From Aculops lycopersici (Eukaryota; Arthropoda; Arachnida; Trombidiformes; Eriophyidae), in assembly GCA_015350385.1 (NCBI GenBank), contig WNKI01000001.1, forward strand, positions 2,830,739 to 2,894,738: a DNA stretch of 64,000 nucleotides. Direction: 5' to 3'. A program made the position numbers and the translations under genes. The notes below the pieces were generated by a model. That model was not told the origin of the DNA. It searched no databases and saw only the letters and a program-made list of their open reading frames with translations. Positions within the stretch are counted from its first letter, which is position 1; the number at the start of each line of letters is the position of its first letter. Shown here piece after piece: positions 1-12,792 of this stretch.

Positions 1-7
1 CGTTACT

Positions 8-9
<2 letters not shown>

Positions 10-61
<52 letters not shown>
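10..61. repeat. (GT)n microsatellite
   Basis: Uninterrupted GT dinucleotide repeat of about 26 units at the left edge of the window. Confidence 0.95.
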
Positions 62-64
<3 letters not shown>

Positions 65-374
65 CGAGTGTGTGTGCAGTTAGCGACTCAACGGCCGACA
101 GTAATAGACTCGGCGCTTGAGTCGGCAAGCTTGAGTCTGGACTTAACATTGAACTAGGCCAAGTACAAGTTCATGGCCTCGTTCGTCCGAACACACAACC
201 GCTGACGTTGGCGTTGGATGCCAACTATTGTTGTAGCTGTTGTGCCGGTGAGTTTTGGAATCTCTCGCTCCTAGCGGTTAGTTTTCGTTTCCTAGCTTTA
301 GATTGTTGATGCTGTTGGAAGCAAAAACACAAGTGTCATATTAGCTAGTTGTTGAAGTTTGTCGTTATTCTTTT

Positions 375-426
375 TTATTTATTTGTTATCTAAATCAAAG
401 TTATTTATTTGTTATTTAAATCAAAG
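375..426. repeat. 26-bp tandem duplication in the leader
   Basis: Two adjacent 26-bp copies (375-400 and 401-426) beginning TTATTTATTTG and differing at one base. A partial third copy (TATTTAT) follows and forms the possible TATA box, so the duplication may have created or moved a promoter element. Confidence 0.85.
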
Positions 427-604
427 CTATTTATAAGATTCCCCAGCCCCGAAGAAATTTTTATCACACACACAAACACACACTCACTGTAGGAAAGCAA
501 AATTTTCAACTGAACAGAGAAAAGTTAAACTCTCAAGCTCAAAATCACCTCTCATCCAATCACTCAAGTCGAACTTTCATCCAATTTCATCAATTAAATC
601 CAAC

Positions 605-2766
605 ATGTCGGCTATCGATCTTCGCATTGGCTCCTCGATGAGCCGCGAGCAGCAGCAACAGCAGACCCAATTGCAACTTCATTTGCAGAAGCAGCAACAG
701 TTTCAATTGCAACTTCAATTACAGCAGCAGCAACAGTTACAATTGCAATTTCAATTACAACACCAACAAAAGCGCCACCACAATCATCATCATCACAACG
801 ACGAGTTGCCGCGTAATCTAAAGAAGTCCTTCATAAAGAGGTACCGTGAATTGGAGGGTTTCTTAGACCCCCTTCACCACAAACTAGAACTTTGCAGGTT
901 CGACGGGCAAAAAACCCTGAATTTTTCCTCCCATTTAACCGACCAGAATTTAAACTTTCAAAATCCAAACAAAACAGTCGATACCGATTCCTCGTCTGCC
1001 TCCTCGGCCACCGGAAGTGGTGGCGGCGGTAATCAAATTAGCAATCAACAATTGGAGTCGGCTAGCTCGCCTTTGCCGCCGTCGCCCGCCGACTCCGGCG
1101 TGAGCGATGTGGACTCGCACTATAACTCCAATGACGTGCCGCCGCAAGCCAACAGTCAGCAACAGCAGTCGACAGGTAAGTAAGGGTTCCGTTGTGTGTT
1201 AGTGTCTCAGAGGGAGAGGGAGAGTGGGAGAGAGAGACTACTGCTCTCAGAGAATAGTGATGCCAGTCTCTAAATTCAGCAAATACATTGCTTGATTTGC
1301 GAAGCATCAAGGATCGACAGATCGGCGACTTGGAAGAGGGGAAAACGGTATATTTGGCGGAACAAGCGAAACAAGTGTCTCTCGTGTTCCAATTTGCCCT
1401 TCCAATGGTTATATGTTTTGAGCAGAGAATCAGCTGCCACCAACTGTGTTTCTGGTTGTTGTTTCACCAGTAGCTACTTCCAACCAAACGGCCAATTCTA
1501 GTGCATCGTCAAGGACGTCGACCACGATGACGACAGAGAGGAGTTTAGGTGCTGATTTTGGGGCAAAAACTAGTTGCTTTAGCGGCCAAATCGCATAGAT
1601 AAAATACAAAATGCAGGTGCATCAGTGACAGGCGGCGAGCTGCTATTTTGTGCATGAGTGCGACGATTTTTGTAGCCTTATGGAGTAGTCTAGAATGCGA
1701 TCGCATAATAATAATAATAATAATGAAAATAATAATCAGCCTCCTCCCAATCCTCGTGTGGATTTTGCATTCTGCTGCCACTCCAAGCTTACCACAACCA
1801 ACGAAACGTAACTCTCAATTTCGCCGTCTTCTGGTTGTGAGCTCCATCGTCGTCAAAGTCTTTTCTCACTCGAGGCTAGTGCCGTGAATTCGTAGGCAGC
1901 ATCACACCGGTTGCTCATTTCGTCGCCGTCGTCATCTTCAGTAGAGTGGAAGTAGTCGACAAATTTGCCGGTTCCCCCGGCGAGTCGAGGGTTCTATTGG
2001 CTTGCGGAGGGATGAGTTTGCGGTTTTTGGCCTTCGAATCTGAGTGTGCAATCGCATCACAAGCCACTAAAACTAGCCTTAGTTTTGTGAATCCCTAATT
2101 TACCAACATTCTTATCCGCTTGCCAGAGTAGAGGCATTCTAGTTACGTTGTCTGGTCTAATTGTGGTCGCTGGCGCCGTGGTTCCTGTTCAGCTTCGCGC
2201 GCGTCTATCGGCATCAGCTCGTCGGATGGATGACAGTGAGTTGTATACGGCAACCCACTTTTTCTCTTGAATTGCGCTTGCATTCAAGAGACAAAATCGG
2301 GGAGAGAGAGGGGGGAGGAAAGACTACTGCTCTCAAAGAATGGTGATGCCATAAGAGTCTCGAGTTTCAATATTCCCATTCGCCAGTTAAAAGTCCAAAT
2401 CCCAAATTCAAAACTCACGACTCTCCAGCTTCCTCCCGCTCATTTCGTCTTCTCTCTATAAGCATTGCCGTCGCCACAACCAGTGATATAATCCAAAAGC
2501 CACTTCAAAAAGCGCACGCTAGCAAACTAAGCGAATCTCAGGCTGGCGTCATCATTTGCCGGTGTAAATTTTTCCCCACTTCGTTAGTTCTTCCCATTCC
2601 TTCCAAGTTGAGTGTACATTTGGAATCATTTCCAGTCACATTCAAGCGGCAACTACCTGCTTTCTCCTTTCTAGCGGCCGAACTTGTAGTGTCAAGCGAA
2701 TGATTGAACGAGAGTTAGCTGTTGCCGCTGCTACTGATGCTGTCTCTTTAATAGCTTAAAGCGACG

Positions 2767-2828
<62 letters not shown>

Positions 2829-5800
2829 AAAGTGGAAGTAGGCCAGCGAAGTAGGCCAGTAAATGGGAAAAGAGCGAAGCGGCAGCAGTAACAGGTAAGT
2901 GGAATTTGGGTCGGCTGGCTGACCCAAAATCACGCTCGCCACTCGCTGGCTTCCACTTGTTGCACAGGCTAGCCAGCCTAGTGTGGTCGTAGCTAACTTG
3001 AGCCGACTGGCCAAGTTGAGTCTGCCGCTCGGCTCTTGAAGCGACCGAGCGACCGAGAGACCGAGCCACCGAGCGGCTGAGCGGCTGAGCGGCTGAGCGG
3101 CTGAGCGGCTGAGCGACCGAGCCACTGAGCGACCAAGAGACTGAGCGACCGGCCAGGTAAGCTGTCCATTGTGTCTAGCTGAACCGGCATTGGTGGCTGC
3201 TGCTGCTACCTGTTGAGTTTACTCTTGCTCGGCTCGGCTTAGCTTGTCCTAAACCATCCCTCAACTCGTACTCACCTGTAGCTTGCCAGGCAAGCTAGTT
3301 ACAGGTAAGTTAACAGCTTATTGTTGTTTCTGGACTCGCACGCGCTGGGTACACGGTCACCAGGGGTCATTGGACAGCCAGTGTGTTGACCCGGAATCGC
3401 CCACTCGTCGAATCAAAAACGGCAAAGAGACTTGAACAAGCGAGGCCCACATGTGCGCGACAACAAGCATGAGCGTGTAGAGGCGCACAGTTGGCAAGCT
3501 TGAGCTCTAGCTTGCCAACTGCGCGTTACTCTCGATCCAGGTTGCTGTCGCTCAATGGACTCCTAGTGGAACTGCAGCGATACACACGAAAGCCTCTCAG
3601 CAGGAAAAGACATTCTTTATTTACTAAGGCGAAATCGGTCTTTTTTCCCGCAGTCCTGCATGGTCGCATTCGCATTCGAAACTCAAAAGGCTGAAATATT
3701 TTTTCTCATTGATTCGCCTACAACTGATAAGAGTAACGCAATTATTGCGACAAGCTGTAGCTAGCTTGCCAACCGGCAACTAGCGTGCGCTCGCCAGCTT
3801 GTCAGCGAGTGAGACTTTGAGTCGCGGACTCAAATTCTCAAGGCCATTGCTAGGGGAACGCGCGCTGGGGTCATGAACTCTAGCCGCGCGTTGCCCTTCA
3901 AATGTGCACGTCGTTTGTGCGCGTACAGCGCCCACTGCAACTGCTGATCCCTCCAGCAGTTGGCTACCCTTTTTATCCTTATTACGCCTCCGCTATTCGC
4001 ACGCCGCGAGCGCCGTCTGGCAACTGGAAAGGTAAACTCAACTAACCGAAAACAATCTATCTTTATCTATCTATCTATCTATCTATGTTTCAGCAAACCG
4101 ACTCAATGGACCGAACGAGCATCCTCAGATTAATGCACAACAAGAGCAGCAGCAGCCGCCGCCGCCAAAATCCCAACAACAATCACTAAACAACCAACAA
4201 ATCAAACACGACCACCTGTCGTTGCCTTGCTCGACGCCGTCCAAAGCCCCAGATGCATTCTCGATTGCTACCGCCTCGCCCACCTCAACCTCCTCGCCAA
4301 GCTCGAGCTCGAGCTCGAGCTCCATCGGAAGCTCGTATGCTCTGCTGCAGCAGCGTCTGCTGAGCGAGCTGCGCCAAAATGGGGCCACCCAAGGAGGCGC
4401 AACAACAACAATAGGCGGCGGCAGCGAGCAACAGCATCAGCTCATCAACGGCTTCAATGCTCTACCATCACATATTACTAACGCAAACTCAACCACCACC
4501 ACCACTAACATTACTAGCACCACCGACCAACAACACATAGCCAACAACCAGCAGCTCAACTTGAACCTCAGCCACCAAACTCACAACCACCTGCAGCAAA
4601 TTCAGGAACAAGCGAGTGATCTTAGCACCAACGCACCTAACACCACATCGAGCTCCCTAAATGTCTCAGCAAACGACGCGACAAGCACCACAAACACACT
4701 GCCAGTTAGTCAGCAATCATACCATTTCCAGCAACAGCAACAACAACAACAGGAGCAGCACCACATCCAACAGCGACAGCAGCAGCAACAACAACAACAA
4801 CAACAACAACAGCAGCAGCAGCCCCAACTGTTGGCTCAGCAACAGAGTCTATGTTTAGTTGCTCTATTGCATAACAGCGGCAATAGCAACAACAACAACA
4901 GCAATGGCAGCGCCAACGGTAACCACCTGAGCGGAGACAACGGACTCAATGGGTTCGCTGGCTCGGGCCAGAAGCAGTTCCAAAGTCAGCAGCATCTGCT
5001 AACAGGTGGCCACCAGGGTATGCAGCAGCGAGTGTCTCACTTTGACGATTCGGTTGCCATGAGCCAGTTGCACATTGCTGACACTAGCCACTTGTTGAGT
5101 CAGCAACATGAGAACATGTTGCAACAGCAACAACAGCATCACCATCACGCACTTGCACTAAACGGCAGCCTAGCTGGCCACCACAATTTGGGTCAGCAGC
5201 AGCAGCAGCTCCAACAAAATCAGCTTCACTCTAACTTCAACAATTCCGAAAGTCATCACCTCAACGGACTGATGTGCAATAGCAACAACAACAACAATGG
5301 CAATAACAATAACCAACATTTGATGGGAAGTCAGCACAACCTGTCGATGAATGGAATGGTCCAGAATCACCTCAGCCACCAGCACCACCAGTCGAGCCAC
5401 CAAATGATGGCGGCGGCGGCGGCGGCTGCGGCTGCGGCTGCGGCGGTAGCAAATCAGAGCTGCGGAAAAAGGAAGAATCGCGAGGGAACCACCATTTACC
5501 TATGGGAATTTTTGTTGAAGTTGCTCAAGGACAAGGAGTTTTGTCCGCGTTACATCAAGTGGACAAACAGAGAGAAGGGAATCTTTAAGTTGGTGGACTC
5601 GAAGGCCGTGTCGCGCTTGTGGGGCTTGCATAAGAACAAACCGGATATGAATTATGAGACCATGGGTAGGGCGTTGAGATACTACTATCAGCGTGGAATT
5701 TTGGCCAAAGTCGATGGCCAGAGGCTGGTGTATCAATTTGTGGATGTGCCAAGAGATGTTATGATTGATTGTCCGCTCGACATGAAGGTTGTTGGCTCGG

Positions 5801-6384
5801 CAACTAGCGCCATGCTCCACGGAACGGCCACGGGTGGCGGCGGCAGCGGGAGCAGCGGGAGCAGCGGAAGCGGAAGTAGCATTGACACCGAGGAGTCGCA
5901 CAGTTTCCAGGAGTCGCCGCCGTTGGATATTCATGGACAGTTTGAGTGCGATAAGTCGGATAGTTCGGATCTAATGAACGGCGAACAGCAGCAGCAGCAG
6001 CAACAGCACTCATTATCACATCACCAAAGTCACCACAACAACCACCTGCAACCACCTGGCGACAACAGCTCCACCTGTCGGCTGGACGGAGGCGACAGTA
6101 AGCTTGACGTCATTAACTCGCTTACTTCGCCATCGTCCACGACGGCGCTACCCTCTAGCCACCAACAACAGGACAGCAATAGCAACAACGTCGAGAACCT
6201 AAACCAAAACCAAACTTCCCAACAATTCCATTACCCCCAACAGCAAAACCACCACAACCACCACCACAATAGACTGTTGAGCCACAACAACCACCTTCAG
6301 GATAATCACAACAGCAACACTAATCTAAACATGTTTTTAAACCACCAACAAGCTATCGAGGCGGCCGCTAATTTTGCGGGCTGA
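605..6384 (+). CDS. Eip74EF: E74-like ETS-domain transcription factor
   Basis: Two coding exons, 605-1175 and 4094-6384, joined by a GTAAGT donor and a TTTCAG acceptor after a pyrimidine-rich ATCT run. The phase-1 join restores one 953-residue frame. The ETS domain lies at about residues 654-744, with the winged-helix recognition core GRALRYYYQRGILAK and the ending GQRLVYQFVDVP. By recalled family sequence this is the ecdysone-induced E74 (ELF-type) subfamily. E74 is a nuclear regulator of steroid-hormone responses that binds GGAA-core sites. Exon 1 is a glutamine/histidine-rich N-terminus with an acidic, serine-rich end. Exon 2 has long Q, N, H and alanine tracts before the ETS domain, and Q/H-rich sequence follows it. 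The start at 605 is the first Met. E74 genes typically use alternative promoters, so another N-terminal exon may exist upstream or inside the intron. Confidence in the ETS/E74 call is high; the exact N-terminus is less certain. Confidence 0.92.
2766..2830. repeat. (GA)n / GAAA-rich microsatellite
   Basis: Purine-rich GA repeat grading into AGAGAAAG units inside the E74 intron. Confidence 0.9.
3041..3152. repeat. Octamer minisatellite, 14 units
   Basis: Fourteen contiguous 8-bp units with variants of GCGACCGA and GCGGCTGA; the five central units (3073-3112) are identical GCGGCTGA. The array ends directly before a splice-donor-like CAGGTAAG at 3154. Confidence 0.9.
4061..4086. repeat. (ATCT)n run at the acceptor
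   Basis: Tetranucleotide ATCT repeats form the pyrimidine-rich tract just before the exon 2 acceptor at 4093. Length change here could affect splicing. Confidence 0.8.
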
Positions 6385-7507
6385 AAGAGATATTCTAATC
6401 TTCTGGAGTGACTGATAAACGGGTGCCCAAGAAGAGGATCCAATTGAATTTGTATCTACAGGAGGCAACCAGCAGTACCCCAATCAAAATATAGACAAAT
6501 ATACACACAAACACACTATAAGCTTTTTATCACCTCAACAACCGACCGAAACAAGCAAAGGAAAAGAAAAGAAAAGAAAAGAAGGAATTGAAAACAAGAA
6601 ACACGTTATATTGTGGTTGTAGTCGTTATATAAATGTATACATTATAATACAAAATTTGTTAGACAACTAGTTGCATAATCACCCCCAGCAAAAATCATT
6701 GATCATTGTGTTACAGAAGGAAAGAGTAAAAGGGAACAGAACAGAAAAGAGATGGTGTATGTTGTTTAGTGTTTTTACATCACCAATCATCGTTATTATC
6801 AAATTGCAACCAATTTTAATACAGCCACAAATGAAACAGTGTGAGTAAATGTTGGAAAAAAGTTATCAAGATTACACTGTAGATATAATCAAGCAGATTA
6901 TTAAAAAAAGTTATAACTTCTGAGTATTTTTATTGGCTTTGAAATCTTTGCTTTCACTTTGAAATTTCGGTCGGGAAAATGACTTTGTTTGAAAACTGAT
7001 CTCATAATTTCTACGTCACCTTTGATTCATTTGATCTTTCGGCCCGATTGAAAGCGTCATTTTGAGTCGCCAGGTGGCACCCAAGTAACAGATCAGATTT
7101 TCCCCATTTGCTTTAACTCGGCGCAGGCGCAACGAGATCTAAATCAAGAGACATCTAGCGCAACGGAGCTAGGCGCTCGCCTATCGACGAGCGAGCTTCT
7201 CATTCTCTAGTAACATGGCGACCATTTCGATTCAAATCCTACTCAAAGTTTTCCCGCCGTTTGGGCCGAGTTTTTAAATACGGGCGAAGGGAATCCGGAA
7301 GTCGCACCAATAGGTTAATAATCGCTAGTCAGATAGTTAATAAATTGAAATTTTAGTAAAGTTTGTCCGAATTATCTCTAATTCTGCGAGAGATTGTTTT
7401 TCATTTCAATCTAAACTTAGAGTGAAGAGCAACAAATTCAAGTTACGTGCCAACAAGTTGGTGGCAAAAGAGTCGAAAGTTTGCCGGTTGATTTCGGTTC
7501 CATCATC
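6385..7507 (+). other. E74 3' UTR and Dscam 5' flank
   Basis: No gene is seen. The first half is AT-rich and probably the E74 3' UTR; no clear AATAAA was found by eye. The second half is more GC-rich and probably carries the Dscam promoter and leader, with a TTTAAATA element near 7273 and an ETS consensus CCGGAAGT at 7296-7303. Confidence 0.5.
7296..7303 (+). promoter_or_regulatory. ETS-type site upstream of Dscam
   Basis: CCGGAAGT, the general ETS-family consensus, lies about 200 bp before the Dscam start codon. The neighbouring gene encodes an ETS factor, so direct regulation is possible but untested. Confidence 0.35.
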
Positions 7508-10500
7508 ATGGAGCAGAAAAGACACAATTATTTAAGCACCGGCAAGAGGGTGGCATCGACAAAATTGAAGCGACGACGTAAACGATCGACCTGCAAGAGC
7601 AACAAGATGATAGCTGAGATTACACTACAGACGAAACTACAAACTATACTATCGCTAATATTGTTAGTTCAAATTTACATACATAACTCGATCGTCGTTC
7701 AGGCGATTGATTTGAGTGAAAAGCAATTTAATCTGGACCAAAAGGGTAAGTTTGATTAGCAGCAATTGCATTTGTAAAGGTGAATTAAAATCTTGGAGTT
7801 GATCAAATTAATTATTGGCTGCCAACCAGGCGGCTGCCTGGTTGGCAGCCGCCACTTGGCGATGCAAGCGCCAAAATCTGTTCTGTGTGGAAAAATCTGT
7901 CCTTGTCTGTTATTTTGATTCTTTTGAGCTGTGATCCAATAATGAGCCAGCAGGCCGAAGAGAGAAGGGGAGAGAACCAGGCGACAGATGCGCCAAGTCG
8001 ACGAGACAGGAAGAGACAGCAGCCACTTGTAGTGTCTCTTGTCCAACTCGTGTCGCATCCATTGTGTCGCCCAGACCAGACCAAACTAAACCAAGGCAAA
8101 CCAGACTGAAGACAGAATGCAGAGACAACGGCGCCTCGTGATTCGCGTGTCTCGGCAAGTAATCGCCACGTTTCGCCCAGAAAGCGGCCAGAGAGTGACA
8201 GGCCAAATTATACACTCAAGCTTGGCTCCTATCTTCGGTTGCAGCTTTGCACTGGAGAGATGAGCAGTCGGGTGGGCGTGTTGCGCGACATCCGAATCAG
8301 TGGCGCCGGTTGGCATTTTGAGTGAGGGAGGCCGAAGACAAGAAAGGCGACGACGACGATGAGACTTGCTAACCAAGTTTGCATTTCAATGTCTGTCTTT
8401 GCCTTGCGCTATTAGACTGGAGGATTTGCAGAGATGCCGTTGGGTTTGGTAGTAATGCTTGAGCTAGCCTGCGATTGGCAGCAACAGCAACAGTAACAGC
8501 AGCGGTCTCGCCAATCAAATGAGCAAGAGACTCGCCAACTGAAGAGGCGGCAGAGCTCGTTGACACTTAATTTAGTTCCCGTCGCCTGAATCTCGGTCTC
8601 TATCTGCCGCTCGCTGGCCGATGGCCGCGAGCTTTCCTGGCCGGAACTCGGCGGGAAAGTGGCGCAAACGGAAGCGGCCCTTAAGGCTCCGCCAACTGGG
8701 CGGTGCAATCTGGTCGGCGGCTGTCGTTGGAGGGCCGATAATTCACATGGTGGGCACAATAACAGGCGTCCAACTTAGATTTGCATATTGTCCCAGTCGC
8801 TGGCTCGTTGACTGCCTCGGTGAAACTCAAACAGAGGAGCAGCATCAAGTAGTCGCTTGCCAAGACAACGATGAAATCGATTGCCGCCGCCTCTCCATTG
8901 GCCAAGTGCACGTAAATTCTTCGAGTGTAACAACGTAACGTGGGCCGCTGGCAACGACGACGGCGACGATAACAACAAAGTAGCAGGGGCGACGGCGACA
9001 ATCGCGGCACCAGCTGAGACCGAAACTGTGAAGCGGAGAGTGGAGCCCATTGAGAGATACAGCAAGCTAATGTTGCTCAGGTTGCCAGTGCTGATGAAAG
9101 CAACCTTGCGACAAAGGCAACATGCTAGCAAGCGGCACAATGATCAGGAGGGACCATCATTATTGTCGCTAGCTGCTACTGCTGCTCATACGGTAGTACC
9201 CTCCTGCTAGCTGCACGATTTTCAACTGCCACCGTTGCCTTTGGTTGGCGTCGACACAACCACCGCGCCGGCAAGACCGAGGCGGCCGAAGAAACCGAAA
9301 GGTAAGACAGAAGGAAACTAGACGTAGAAAGAGGGAGCGAGACGACAACATTACTGATAACGACGATAATATGTATAATGTATTCGCCATTCTAACAGCT
9401 GCCTAACCAACGAGTCGCTGCCATGGTGCCGCCGCCGCCGCCGCCACTGCCGTTGCTCACCTTAACAGGTTTCTGCAGTCGCGGCGCTAGTTGGCCAAGT
9501 GTTTCCGGCTACAGCGACTTGAGTCGTCCTCGTCGTCGCTACTCTTGTTGTTGTCTTCACTTTAGCCACCGTTTTCCTTGCACTTTTACTAACGTCGTCG
9601 GCGTTGACGCCGACGAAGAGGCAGTTAGCACCTAGCGACAATAGAAGCGCTAGGCGCTGATTGGACGGCTCGTTGTTTAGCGCTCGCTCAACGTAACTAA
9701 TCCGTTTTAGTGAGAGGAGGCAATGGGTTTGTCGCACCGTCTTTCCATGTGACACTAACTAGGCTGCCAATTGTCTTGTTATAGCTTCCTCTTTGCCACT
9801 GGCTGCCGTAGTGGTAGTTGCAGTCGTCTTTTTGGTCGCAAGCGAAGATTCACTTTGCTATTCCCATCTCCCATTCCAATAAAATAAGACTACGAATGCC
9901 GATTGACAGTCAACTTCAGCGACAATAAGCGACGTCGTCACTGGACGCACATTTAGTCGCCACTGTTTCCACCACTTTCCTCTTGACTACCGTCGCCGTC
10001 GCCATCGTTGCAGATTCAGCTCACCTGGAAAATAAATGAATCTAGCGATTAACAGGCAAGCAACTGGATCCAGCGCAGTGTTTCAAGACAACGAGTTAGT
10101 TGTTGTGTCCATAATGAACGAGCACGACGCCTAGAGTCCAGCGCGAGGAACAGAACGGAACGGATCCGAATTGAGACCGGAGACGAGAAAGGGACCTGAA
10201 AGCGGAAGTGAGCCTCTGGCCGATCAAGTGGTCGGCTCGCTCACTGGCTTGCTAGATCGGTGTCCAACTGCCGGCTGGCGCCTGCGGTTGTCCGGCTGAC
10301 TGGTTAGCCAGCCAGCGTGCTAGCCTGCCAGTCGAGTGCTAAACGAATCTCAGTTTCTCACTCACTAGATTTGGGCAGCGACAGTGGTGGTCAATTTATC
10401 GGCTTCAAGTGAACAGCTCGTCGACTGGCTGAGGGAAAGGTGCAAAGTTACTCCTCACACGCGCGAGACTAAACGAAAGTCAGGCTCGCCGGCCACTTGA

Positions 10501-12752
10501 CACGCGAGCGCCAGACTAAGTGATTCAATTAGAGGCGCCGATTGCTACTGCTGCTGCTCTGCTGCTTTAGAAGCGGCGGTCGTCGAGTTTATCACCAAGT
10601 GGCAAGTGTTTGCCACGCACCTCGAAACCAAATGAGCGGCCTACGAGGCGCGTTTTGTACATTTAGTTAGCGGCCAGGCGCGTGGTGGGCGATAAGTCTA
10701 ACAAAAGTTCGAACTCGAACTCTGGCCCACTGCTCGTCTTCGACTTGTCCTTTTCCGGTAACTTTGATGAAAAATGTCGTCGTGGCCTCTTGTGTGCTGT
10801 CGAGAGGTGGGTTTAGTTTCGGATTTTATCTAACTCACGCGCGCGACTCGCTGGCAAGCTGTAGTTGCTAGGTACTTAGCTCCCGCTGCAGCCACAATCT
10901 AAACTCAAGAGTAACCGACTCTTGAGCTCGGCCCACAAGCAAGCGTTCACTGTTTAGCTAAACTCGTAAGCAACTTAACGACTACAAACTACAAGTTGCG
11001 TCGTTCTCTAGCTCCTTACTCACCATTGCAACTACTGTTGTGGCCACATGATGAGCCACACACTTACACACGGGCCGCCGGTGACTTTGAGCTAAACTCG
11101 AGTAGTCGTGTGCAGCTCATGTGTTACGTAATAGGAGAATCCCGACCGACAGCAGAAGCAACAACAATTCAAAACTACGTGATTAAAATACGGATCCAAA
11201 TTGTTTCCCTCTCACTCCAGGAGTCTCAAGGCCTCCCAGTTGCCGCCAATGCTGCTCTCCTGCCCTTCGAGCTTCGTAGCTAGACTCTTTAGTTGCCGGC
11301 GCCGCTGTTGCTGCCACTTTAAGTGTGTGTATCCACCATCAACTCTCTCTCTCCCTCTCTCTCTTACTCACACTCACATACAGTTACCACGGGAGCATTT
11401 GGTGCGCAAGATGAAACGACGAACAGCTCATAGTGGAACTTGTAACTTCACGACTGAAGCTTGTGAGCCGACCCATTTGCTCGCCTCAAAGCCTGCAACT
11501 TCCGGTGACTGGTAGCATTTGTATTCTCACGTTTGCCGCCGCCACCATCACCGACGACAACTTTGCCACGACTCGCCCCTGATGTCTAGACTGGTTGGCC
11601 TCAATTTTCGCGTCGCCAGCCAGCCAGCCAGCCAACCAACCAACCAAATACCAGCTGAGACCCAACTACCAGCGCCGGATGTTGTTGTTAAGTATTGTAG
11701 TCGCTCACTTGAGACTAAAGTTGTGCACAAAACCTCAAGTCGGCGAGCTTAACTCAACGGCTGGCGTCTATAAGTTTGTGGTGTCGTCAAGATATAACGA
11801 CGACATTTGCAGTTGGAGTTGGTGGCGACAAGTGGCCACATTGTTGCCGTTGTTGTTGTTGCTGTTGTAGTTGGACTCTCTGGCTACGAATGCCAACCTT
11901 TTGAAACAATCCACGGAGACAAAATGAAACTAGAGGAAAGAAAGGGAAGGGGAGGGAAAGAAGACAAAACCGGAAGGAAGTTGTAGCTTGAGTGGCCAGC
12001 CAGGCAGGCAGTCAGTCAGTGGGGCTGACAGCTAGCAAGGAGTTTAAGCTGGTAACTCACCGCTGACTGGCTACTGCGTTGCCAGTGACATAAGCGAAGG
12101 TGAGGCTCAGTTTGGTTCGTTCACTCAACTCACCTGAGACTTACCTGAGAAGGTAAGATTAAGCTGAACAACATCAGTGAGCTCATCTCGAAGGCAAAAT
12201 TTTGTGGGTATGAGCTCGGTGAGCCATCATCAAAGTTCCGATAGATTTCAATGAACCCTCCTTCCTCTTGATTCGAAAAGCCGTCGAAGGAGAGAGAGCA
12301 AGAGAGAGAGAGAGAGAGAGAGAAAAGGAAGGGGAAAGAGTGAAGGGATGAGAATGAAGGGAGGCGGCGACATCATTTGCATGCCGCCGTGCGACAAGTC
12401 GAGCGGCAAAAACAACGCCAACGTTGACTAGACGCACGAGTGACTCACCTGGCGACTCGCACTTCCGGCCGCGCAATGTGCGCGTGCCGGGGACACGCGT
12501 TTCGATCAGGCTGGCGAGTGAACAGGTTGTTCAGTCGCGAATGCTTGCTCACTTGCAGTCGAGTGGCAGTTGCGATTACGCTGATGCCCATATTGTCGTT
12601 GCAGCCGCCATTGCCAGTAGTCTCGGGCCATCGACTGCCGCTCGTCATCGATCATCTTGCCCTCGGTCTACTCGCTGCTACTCATGCACACAGCAGACTG
12701 ATGGCCGTTGAAACTAAAGGCCACCTCTGGGTTGCCGTGTCGTGGTGTAGTT

Positions 12753-12792
<40 letters not shown>

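Larger units (their letters stand above)
1..604 (+). promoter_or_regulatory. 5' flank and leader of the E74-like gene
   Basis: No coding sequence is evident. The stretch starts with a long GT dinucleotide run (about 10-61). It contains a 26-bp direct repeat at 375-426 and then TATTTATAAG at 428-437, which could be a TATA box placing a transcription start near 460. The remainder up to the ATG at 605 is A/C-rich leader sequence. The TATA assignment is a guess from sequence only, and further upstream exons may lie outside the window. Confidence 0.4.
1176..4093 (+). other. Intron 1 of the E74-like gene
   Basis: This 2.9-kb intron has no convincing coding sequence. It holds a GA microsatellite, a 14-unit octamer array, a bulged hairpin at 3274-3306 and an (ATCT)n run before the acceptor. 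Three further strong donor-like sites (CAGGTAAG near 2891, 3154 and 3303) match the real donor at 1173 and could mark alternative first exons. Confidence 0.8.
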
